A DNA stretch of 64,000 bases from Maylandia zebra. Taxonomy: Eukaryota; Chordata; Actinopteri; Cichliformes; Cichlidae. The DNA lies in assembly GCF_041146795.1 (NCBI RefSeq), contig NC_135172.1:13134137-13198136 (forward strand). The letters are read 5' to 3'. Position 1 is the first letter of the stretch, and every line of letters starts with the position of its first letter. A program made the translations under genes and the position numbers. This document shows positions 56,901 to 64,000 of this stretch, piece after piece. Below the pieces are notes generated by a model. It worked only from the letters and a program-made list of their open reading frames with translations, did not search any database and had not been told where the DNA came from.

Positions 56901-59841
56901 GCGCGACAGTGTGCTCATAGAGAGATATCGATTTTCCCGTGAGGGTATTATTCACTTAACCAACTTGTTGACGAGGGGGTGCAGGACCACCACCTGTCTT
57001 TTTTTGCTCTGCCCTTTTCTTGGTTGCTGTTATGAACAAACAAACAGAGTATTCCAGGGTCTCTTTCCAAGAGACGACAAGCAATATAAGTGATAAATAT
57101 TACCATTCTGTAGAATATTCTTATATTTCACTTTTACTTGTTCCCATGTTCTAGTGGGTCCTGTTGTGGCTCTAATGTGAAAGGGGATATAATATAACAT
57201 ATTATAATATAATATAATGTAATATAATATTGGATAATATGGTGTGATATGATAAATCTACCCTACCGCCTACTGGTGTTGGCCAGAGGGGCCGATGGCG
57301 CAATATGGCAGCCTGGCTTCTGTCAGTCTGCCCCAGGGCAGCTGTGGCTACAACCGTAGCTGCCTCCACCAGTGTGTGAATGTGAGAGTGAATGAATAGT
57401 GGCATTGTAAAGCGCTTTGGGTGCCTTGAAAAGCGCTATATAAATCCACTCCATTATTATTGTTATTATTGAATTACTTACAAGTTTGATTTGTCAGCAA
57501 CTTTCTGCCAGCCCTCTCTCCTTGCTTTTGCAGCCTTTGCAGTGTTCCCTTGCGTTTTAATTAAACTCTGAAACTCCTGAAATCCCTCACTCAAGAGTTC
57601 TTGCTCTGCTGCCGAAAAATACCGAGCGCGCTCCTTCGACATTTTCGCCGACCAATCAAAGGGTTGCCGATCAATGTTTCTACTATCGATGCGTAGCCCC
57701 TGTTGGGCCACCCAGTGATCTCACATTACTTCATCCAGCTATACTAATCGTCAACAACAGGTGTGTTCGGGGAACCGGAATAGCGAGCTCAGAGTTAGCG
57801 CGATGATTTGGTCTTGGATGTTTCATTTGATCTTGGATGTAGTAAGCGACGTACGAAGCACAGGGCCCAGGTCCTCAGAAGTGCGTGTAGGCCGGAAGTA
57901 AACGGCTGGGGAAATTGGACGGTCTAGCCTTCTGATTAGCGTCACCGCTGTCTCGTTGGAGTTTAATAAACTCAGCCGTCTTCTCCTTGCTATCTAAAAT
58001 ATAACAGGACACTGGCGTAAATTCTCGACCGTGTCATACTCCTGTTTAATCAGTTTTCTGTTTGACGTTTAGTCAAAACCAAGGAGGAACCCACCAGGGG
58101 GATTAATAAAGTTTTATTTTATCTAATCTAATAACTTTAATCTCAGCCAAACCGATTTACTCACAAACAAACAAAACACTGAAAAAAGCCCAACAATAAC
58201 ATTTTTAGGTTGTCTAAGTGACTTATATATTACGTTTAACCTGAGTAGCAAAAATCCGCGGTGATCTGAAAATGATGTGCCGGGAGTTGTGCCGTTCTCG
58301 GCGGCTTCAGTGAACCTCGAGCTCCCAGCTAGCTATCGAGCTGGTGACTAGCAGACGTCTCCGAAAACGTCGAAGCACTTTTGCAAATATGCGATATCTT
58401 GATAAACCGAGCAGATATTTGATGTTTACACAGCTACATTCAAAAAAACCCAACTTGAGGCCCATACACTGGGAGATTCTCAGCTGTAGCTAATGACCAC
58501 CTCCATTAGCTGTTTGAGAAACTCTTTGTCATGTTTTCTATTGAATATTTCTGGCAGACTAGTTTTAAACAAAAACCTTATAAATGTGATCTTAAAAATC
58601 CACTGGATGGCAATAGCTATGCTAATTTACAAAAGAACTGAGACTAAACTTTGATGTCAGATATGTTCTCCAGTAGTCAGTTCATTGTGTTTCCTATTCT
58701 TTAAAAACTTAATCTACTCAGCTTATAAATTTGATTAAGTTAGTACCTAGCACTAGTACTAGACAGCTAGTTTGGCTAGCAAGGTGCATCTGGTGCAAGG
58801 TGCAAGTTAGCATTTCTGATGCTAACTTTGACTAGAAAAACTCGTTCTAACCCAACACACTCAACAGAAAAGCAGAACATGCCTTAGAATGTGTTTTAGT
58901 GCAAGGGAACTTTGGGTAAAGGCACACAACTACCACTCAAGATAGCTACACAGAACTTATGTAATTTCTGTATTCCTTTTATTTTTCAAAGCTGGCAGTT
59001 TGACTGTACGAATTCATGCAGTGAGCTAGTTAGCGGGGGCTTGCCTATGCTAAAGAGTATTAACAAACATGCTTTAATTCATTTCTCAATAAAGTTTTCT
59101 CTCTGTCTCACTTTCTCTCCCCTCAGGTGGCGAAGGTGGAGTACGTGCGAAGGCGGCCAAGGCTGAGGGAGGTGCAGGTGAGGGTGGAGGATCACTTAGA
59201 GTGCACGTGCACCAATAAACGCCATATCAGCCCAAACTCAGACACAGACAATGGTGAGCATATAGCTGCGTATCTTTGTGTGCGTGCATGTGTTTGTGCA
59301 TGGGCGTGGGCATGGGGGTTTAGGCTGGCTCACTTCACATGTTACGGCTCCTCTCAGAACTGATAACATCTGAGGCATTTACAGTGTTTTTCCTGCCTGA
59401 GTTAATTCTCCCTCAGGGCAGCATTTCCCTTCACACACACTAACCCATCCACTCACACACACACACATACATGTGTGCACACACACAAACATATGTTTCA
59501 AAGACCCCCATTCTATATTATTAAAATCTTTCCTACTCGACGTAAACAGGGGTTAAAAAAAACATTGTTGTAGTGCACAAAGGTTCTTAGAGTTTAACCA
59601 TCCTGTCATCATGTGTGACTTCTGTTGAACTTGCTGACTTCCTGCAGGTCGTGCTTACATCAGCTGAACTTAAAGCAAAAAAATTGCAATTTAGATGTCC
59701 AGCGGTGGTGCAGAAAACAGTCCTTTGTGTGTGTGCGTGTGTGTGTGTGTGTGTTGTTATTCAGTCGAAGATAAAGCTAATGCTTTATGCTAATAAAAGA
59801 AGCTATCTTCATGTTCCTTTCTTGCAACAGGCATCAGGTGA
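47548..59841 (+). CDS. pdgfa: Platelet-derived growth factor A
   Basis: Six coding exons join to 600 nt: 47548-47610, 47946-48042, 51748-51855, 52033-52226, 59127-59253 and 59831-59841. All introns are GT-AG and the phases agree (0, 1, 1, 0, 1). The result is a 199-residue precursor. It has a signal peptide ([20 protein letters not shown]) and a propeptide with LLEIDSVG. A furin-type site RHRRS follows, then the growth-factor domain with all eight cysteines and the PDGF signature [28 protein letters not shown] is the PDGF-A form rather than PDGF-B. The secreted, disulphide-linked dimer would signal through PDGF receptor alpha in mesenchyme. The last exon adds only three residues and a stop, like the mammalian short isoform. 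No exon for the basic retention tail is visible. This could be either teleost duplicate; I cannot tell which. Confidence 0.95.
47946..48042 (+). CDS. pdgfa: pdgfa exon 2 (propeptide)
   Basis: 97 nt, [20 protein letters not shown] then LEIDSVG. It ends in phase 1. Confidence 0.95.
49361..49494. repeat. (GA)n and (TG)n microsatellites in pdgfa intron 2
   Basis: GA-rich tract at 49361-49411 and TG tract at 49469-49494. Confidence 0.9.
50150..50921 (-). mobile_element. Tc1-like transposon relic in pdgfa intron 2
   Basis: On the minus strand the frame contains [20 protein letters not shown], then [12 protein letters not shown], the Tc1 transposase block with the second catalytic Asp in DNDPK. 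The right border carries an inverted-repeat-like end, ACAGTGGAGAAAGCAATTAT on the element strand. The left end is lost, and the gene is interrupted by stops and by a hAT MITE. Confidence 0.85.
50272..50497. mobile_element. hAT MITE nested in the Tc1 relic
   Basis: CAGGGGTGTTGAACTCCAGG at the left end pairs with CCTGGAGTTCGACACCTGTG at the right end. The inverted repeats extend over the CCGGTGTCCTGCAGGTTTTA / TAAAACCTGCAGGACACCGG blocks. An approximate 8-9-bp duplication, GCTAGG(G)CC, flanks it. It splits the WPS-type end of the Tc1 transposase. Confidence 0.85.
51748..51855 (+). CDS. pdgfa: pdgfa exon 3 (propeptide and processing site)
   Basis: 108 nt, phase 1 to phase 1. It encodes a His/Thr-rich stretch THTRHRRST with the dibasic cleavage site at its end. 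Confidence 0.92.
52033..52226 (+). CDS. pdgfa: pdgfa exon 4 (growth-factor core)
   Basis: 194 nt, [11 protein letters not shown] through [13 protein letters not shown] to HYRTVK. It holds six of the eight cysteines. The intron before it is only 177 nt. Confidence 0.96.
53332..53643 (+). mobile_element. tRNA-derived SINE in pdgfa intron 4
   Basis: Begins GGGGCGATTGTGGCTCAAGA. Pol III box A (TGGCTCAAGAG) is near 53342 and box B (GGTTTGAGCCC) at 53385-53395. The body contains CCCAGGGCAGCTGTGGCTAC. The tail, AAGCGCTATATAAATGCAATCC, is the L2-like 3' end shared with 57430. Confidence 0.85.
53912..53970. repeat. Complex (TG)n / TGCG microsatellite
   Basis: TG units broken by GCG steps. Confidence 0.9.
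55815..56290. repeat. Candidate repeat with GATTCA/TGAATC subterminal units
   Basis: Starts AGTGATGCGCGAATCATG and contains many GAATCACTCA-type and ACTCACCCCCTCCCTTCCTG units. It ends with a tandem copy of CATGTCCAAATTCATGGGC. It looks like a hAT-type end, but the second end was not found. Confidence 0.3.
56767..57093 (+). pseudogene. Harbinger transposase, N-terminal remnant
   Basis: [20 protein letters not shown] then [15 protein letters not shown] matches the conserved start of HARBI1-like nucleases. The catalytic DDE part is missing; the frame ends in unrelated sequence. Confidence 0.7.
57255..57475 (+). mobile_element. 5'-truncated SINE (same family as 53332-53643)
   Basis: Shares CCTACTGGTGTTGGCCAGAG, the CCCAGGGCAGCTGTGGCTAC block and the AAGCGCTATATAAAT tail with the intact copy, but lacks the tRNA-like head. 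Confidence 0.8.
57478..57642 (-). pseudogene. Harbinger Myb/SANT-like protein, N-terminal remnant
   Basis: Reads [20 protein letters not shown] ... [20 protein letters not shown], the trihelix (Myb/SANT-like) domain of the second Harbinger protein, which helps the nuclease bind DNA. It ends at a stop after the first domain. Confidence 0.7.
59127..59253 (+). CDS. pdgfa: pdgfa exon 5 (end of growth-factor domain)
   Basis: 127 nt, [18 protein letters not shown] to [11 protein letters not shown]. It supplies the last two cysteines and ends in phase 1. Confidence 0.96.
59831..59841 (+). CDS. pdgfa: pdgfa last coding exon (short-isoform end)
   Basis: After TTGCAACAG the phase-1 join gives Gly-Ile-Arg-stop. 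This parallels the Asp-Val-Arg-stop end of mammalian short PDGF-A. The longer open frame 59831-59893 is in another phase and is not used. Confidence 0.8.
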
Positions 59842-60382
59842 AGAGCAGCAGACAGATGTAGGAGTGGAGGACACCTTGAGGATAATGATGTAATGGAAAG
59901 CAAGGACAAGCACCTTCTGCCTGTGACTCCTTTAACACCTGCCATCAAAGTAACAGTGAAAAGGTCTAACGGAGCATATTTTGTCCACGACCTTTTGGAG
60001 TTTTGATGGAGGATTACTGACTCACCATTTTCCAAAAAAAAGCAAAGCATCAAACTTCCACAAGTGAACTCCAATTTTTTTTTGATGGAGACGAGAAATG
60101 ATGAGACGATGACAAAGCGAACTGACATTCTGGTTCTAGGATGTTGAAGGGCATATTGCCTGTATCCTGCTCCTTCTCCAGAGTATAAACCGCTCAGTGA
60201 CTCGGATTATAAACTGGGGCAAAATCCTTTCTAGAAACAGTGACTGGGATTAGTTTTTGTACTCCAAGATTTACTCTTCCTCAGAAAAGCACTCACACAC
60301 ATGCACGTATATCCTCTTATTTTTATAACGTCTCGTTTTCTATTTCTATTGCTTATCAGTTCTTTTTCTGATATGTTACCCA

Positions 60383-60435
60383 AATAAAGAATGGATGGGA
60401 AATAATCCTTCTGACATGTTACTGATACTAATAAA
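60383..60435 (+). terminator. pdgfa: pdgfa polyadenylation signals
   Basis: AATAAA lies at 60383-60388 and again at 60430-60435, about 550-600 bp after the stop codon. They would give a 3' UTR of about 0.6 kb. Confidence 0.55.
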
Positions 60436-60519
60436 ATATTTATATGAAAACAAATTGGGTGTGGTGGTCAGAAAACAGCTTGCAGCAAACAGGTTTGTCA
60501 GAGAGTGACTGAAGGGACA

Positions 60520-60560
60520 GTAACACACACACACACACACACACATACACACACACACAC

Positions 60561-60614
<54 letters not shown>
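60520..60614. repeat. (AC)n microsatellite
   Basis: About 46 AC units with two single-base interruptions. Confidence 0.95.
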
Positions 60615-60616
<2 letters not shown>

Positions 60617-60619
60617 AAC

Positions 60620-62438
60620 CTTGGCAAAAGTGAGACTAGAAAACAGAAAAGCATGAAAATGCTGATTATGGAGCGGAATAGCCAACAGCTAACAAGTGAT
60701 CTTTTTGTGCTGTTTAAAGAGTTGTGTTATTTCAAACAGGTCAAAGAAATGACAGTAATAGTGGCGTAGGGGAAGGCAAATGTTTTCATTGGTGACCTCA
60801 TCTCCTGACTCACTAAACCAGAAGGAGGAGAAGGTGACTTCATATCAAACCACTTTCTTCATATTCGCTTTCATTACTGCTGACAAGGAGCTCTGTTTCA
60901 TTTAGATATGCACCTAAAGGAAATGCAATACATGGGGAAACCTTATATAATTTTAACAGAATGGGTGCCATGTTTTAACCAAGGACTGTCCTCAAGTCAC
61001 TCAAATTGTGCATATTTCACATCTACTGTAATTTAAAATGTATCTTGTGGGACAATGAAGGTAGACTATAAACATATTCAGGCCACAAATGTATAAATTT
61101 TGTTATCCTCAAAGGAAGAAAGAAAGAGCCAAACTCGATTTCAGTGGGATTAATTACAAATATTATATATAATTATGATTATAAAATTATATTTAGTACT
61201 TTATTAGTATGTAGAGTACTAGCATTTGGTATTTACAAGGTATATCAAAAGGAATCAACTGATTTTAAATTGCTTTCAGTGGCTGCAGTGACTCCAGACA
61301 TGCTCACAAAACTATATGGGCATATGCTGTGTTTCTGGAAGATGTCACATTGAGTGCAGTAAATTTGCACATTGTGGATTTCTTAGCTACCCTGCTTCAT
61401 GATAATATGACCTTTGTCTGCAGATGATCATTAGGGGGTTAATGCTGTACAGTAAATGTTTAATCAGCAGTCAAAACTAGCTTGAGTGTCTTTAACTTGG
61501 ACACATATGTGTGATATCGTTGAGAATAAAGGTTCACATGTAATCTTTTTTCTCTGGAGCTTGTAGCTGCAGCTCACAGTCTTCTGCAGCACATGAAATG
61601 TCTACAGTCTCCATCATCGCTTTGGCTAAAGCTATCACATATTAACAGGAACCACAGCTGCCTTATGTCACAACTAAACAGCAAAAAATAGAGACTGGAG
61701 TGTGTTATGCCGTGTGGTGAAGACTTGGTGTTTTTCCTTTCTTGAACCTGCAGCACAGAGCCGAACTGTGTGCTCGCGGGGCCGTTCCAGCTCCTGCTGG
61801 CACCCCGCAAACCACACAGCCTGCATCCACCTCAAACAGCTCTTTGTGTTTCAGACATGAAACACTTATTATGACATGCTTCATCAGCTACATTTACATT
61901 TCAAACATGCAAAACAAATGTTTGCCGGCTGAGGTGGGGAAAAGGCAGAAGAAGCAGACAGACGAGTGACTTCATGCAAGCTTGGGGTCACTTTGTGTAA
62001 CTCACTTTGCTGGTATATTGCTCTTGGAGAAGCTGGCGTAAACCATGTGTAGACATTGGCCAATAGTGTAACCAGAGTGGGCCGCTGTTATAAATACGTA
62101 AATTTCATAATTGAGTGGTTCTGTGCGAGCTGCACAAAGACGACGCTGTTTGAAAACGTAAAAAAGGAAGAAAAAAAAGGTTGGTTTTTAGCTTCAATCT
62201 TTCAAATCTGCAGCAGGAGAATCACACGCATGCTGCAGTTTCATCTGCTGTGTTCTCAGGACCCGAACTCCATATCCAAGACGTTAATGCATAAAACAGA
62301 AAGTATCGTGTGCACATGAAGCACAGTTGTTTGTGTGAGAGAGAACAAAGAAAGAGAGAGGAAACAGATGGGTTAAGACTGTGTAACAAGGTTTGAAAGG
62401 TGAGAGGGCGGAAATGAAAACAGGATGGAATACAGGGA

Positions 62439-62513
<75 letters not shown>

Positions 62514-63470
62514 AAAGAGAGAGTAAAACAGAGTAAGTGCACCTTTGCGTGTGAGATGGGATAAAACTGGGTTTGTGTGTGTGAAACAGAGAGAGAAACT
62601 CCATCTCTCTAAAGCTCAGTTAAGCAGATTAACAACAGGCTAGCTAAAATGCTGAACTCTCTGTAGTTCAAGTACAACCTGATATAAGCTCGTGGAAGTC
62701 CAGCTCCCCCTGTCCTACTACAGATCCCAGATCAGATTACCAAACCTCCGTATTCCTATACGTTGGCATTAAGATGCTAGAAGTATACCTGATTAAGGTC
62801 AGCAGGTTTAGGTAAAACACCTCCAGGGCCTTTACTATTGCTGTCCTCTGGTCTCTTTTATTTAAAAACAAGTTAAATAATTAGTTTAACATTTTGGGGA
62901 ATACACATTCTCTAATCCTACTAATATCGGGGCAATATCTATGCTCTCGGACTGATCTAGAGTAGCTTTGCTTGATTCACAGTTTGAAATAATCCCTTTT
63001 TATCTCATCGTGGTCTTTGGTACAGTCTTTCGCTTCCTCTTCTGTCTAAAACAAGTTGTTTTAGCTAATCTTCCTTTCAGTCTCCCCTCCCTTTAACTCA
63101 ACTTTCTTTGGATTCAGTGGCCACAGAAGCCCACAGCTAGAAATATGAAAGATCTAGGAACAAAAAAAACAAAAAACAAACTGTGAAACTGAGTGTTTGC
63201 CCTGCAGGGATTACTCAGACACTTGCAGACCTCACTATTTGAAATTTGTGTCCCTTTTAATATGAGCATTCACCATTACAACATTGTGCATACAGTACTG
63301 TGCAAGTCTTGAAAAATTCCTTTGTTTTGTTAGAGAAATAAATGCAGTGATTTAATTAAAATGTGCACACTTACAGCATTTAAAAATAGAGTTTGTTCAA
63401 TACTAAATTGCTTGGGAGTCTGGCTACTTTCAATCTCCAACCCAGCTTGAACTCTCATGTCTTTAAAAAG
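60620..63470. other. Intergenic region 3' of pdgfa, no gene recognised
   Basis: AT-rich sequence. A small GC-richer patch at 61740-61860 carries a 75-codon ORF without a known domain. I see no supported exon. Confidence 0.4.
62440..62512. repeat. (TG)n microsatellite
   Basis: About 36 TG units. Confidence 0.95.
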
Positions 63471-63479
63471 TCTTCAGGA

Positions 63480-63770
63480 ATACTTCAGACTTCTTAAAGG
63501 ATGATCGTCATCTTTTGTTCTGTTCTGTTCTGTTAAGATGATCCGTATCCAGGTTTTACTGTGTTTGGGATCATTGCCATAGTGAACAATGATTGCCTGT
63601 CAGGTGCTTTCCAGAGGAGATTGTGTGGTGGATCAGCAGCTGAAGGTACTCGTCTGTTTTCATAATACCATCAGTTTTGACAAGATCCCCAACACCACTG
63701 ACTGAAATGCAGCTCCAAACTGTGACAGAGCCTCCAGCCTCAACTTTTTTAAGGACACACTGAACACCAT
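63480..63770 (-). pseudogene. Tc1-like transposase relic
   Basis: The minus strand reads KKVEAGGSVTVWSCISVSGV and GDLVKTDGIMKTDEYLQLL. A shifted frame then gives NDPKHS. These match the GGSVMVWGC-type and DNDPKH blocks of Tc1 transposases, broken by stops. Confidence 0.7.
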
Positions 63771-64000
63771 GGTAGGATATACAAAGATTTTAGCTAAATG
63801 TTCACTGGGAATCCCCTTGTTGGTACAAAAATACTGTTGAATGCCTGTTGATATGTTTCCTCTGTAGCATAGATAATAAAAATAGCAACAGACTGAACTA
63901 AAATAATACAATATATTACATATTGTATAAACTTATATTAATAGAAGAAATTAGCTCTCTAAACGTAAAGAGCTCAACTGTAAATATGAAGAATATTACA

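Larger units (their letters stand above)
56304..57867. mobile_element. PIF/Harbinger relic with both element genes
   Basis: The ends pair as GGGGCTGTTCTTCGTAC on the left and GGCCCTGTGCTTCGTAC on the right strand. The matching flanks CAG and CAG suggest a 3-bp duplication. It holds a broken HARBI1-like nuclease on the plus strand and a Myb/SANT-like gene on the minus strand, the two-gene layout of this superfamily. A SINE tail has inserted between them. Borders are approximate. Confidence 0.75.

Noticed and set aside
59615-59893. Longer open frame covering the last pdgfa exon, ending in ...DTLRIMM
   Set aside because: Its phase does not fit the phase-1 donor of exon 5. The correct join gives a stop after three residues, as in the mammalian short form.

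Overview
The window is vertebrate nuclear DNA from a teleost fish, probably a percomorph and possibly a cichlid. The evidence is a multi-exon platelet-derived growth factor A gene with fish-type introns, a fish-type immunoglobulin-domain receptor gene, and a dense mix of fish transposons: hAT, Tc1, PIF/Harbinger, ISL2EU-like, chromodomain Gypsy, PNMA-like Gypsy, tRNA-derived SINE and L2-like tails. There are no bacterial-type operons. Species and chromosome cannot be fixed from the sequence alone.

Layout. (1) 1-15.8 kb: the edge of an immune-receptor region. A three-exon start of an Ig-superfamily gene (signal peptide, V-like domain, C2-like domain) lies on the minus strand at 3784-5438. Paralogous non-coding copies flank it at 61-540 versus 10265-10700 and at 900-1065 versus 3605-3745, so the region looks like a decayed tandem duplication. 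hAT-like elements with clear 8-bp target duplications interrupt it at 1823-3255, 7948-9628 and 13984-15668. The second carries a THAP exon. A poly-A-tailed retroposon with a 17-bp target duplication lies at 11131-12748.

(2) 15.86-36.25 kb: a nested set of young transposons. Gypsy A is a chromodomain element with 754-bp LTRs, TSD AGTTC and one observed difference between its LTRs. It was later hit twice. An ISL2EU-type DNA transposon (15963-22099) sits inside its 5' LTR. It carries a THAP plus DDE transposase and, convergently, a SWIM plus YqaJ-nuclease protein. A second Gypsy element (Gypsy B, 23945-32491, minus strand, TSD CTTA) sits between its protease and reverse transcriptase. Gypsy B looks coding-competent: an open PNMA-like gag, an open 1.5-kilo-residue pol, a lysine-tRNA primer site, a polypurine tract, and a textbook -1 frameshift signal joining gag to pol. 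Gypsy A is damaged (gag deletion, T11 frameshift, 14-bp duplication) but keeps its own frameshift signal and a self-priming site.

(3) 36387-36486 is a 100-N assembly gap, so the linkage of the left and right parts is not proven by this sequence.

(4) 36.5-47.4 kb holds no gene that I recognise. (5) 47.5-60.4 kb: pdgfa, plus strand, six coding exons and a 199-residue precursor. Its introns carry a Tc1 relic with a nested hAT MITE, a SINE, and a PIF/Harbinger relic with both of its genes. (6) 60.4-64 kb: microsatellites and another Tc1 relic.

How the parts relate: pdgfa is the one clear conserved host gene. The Ig gene is incomplete here. The most unusual content is the ISL2EU two-gene transposon and the two different, still readable Gypsy replication and translation control systems nested in one another.
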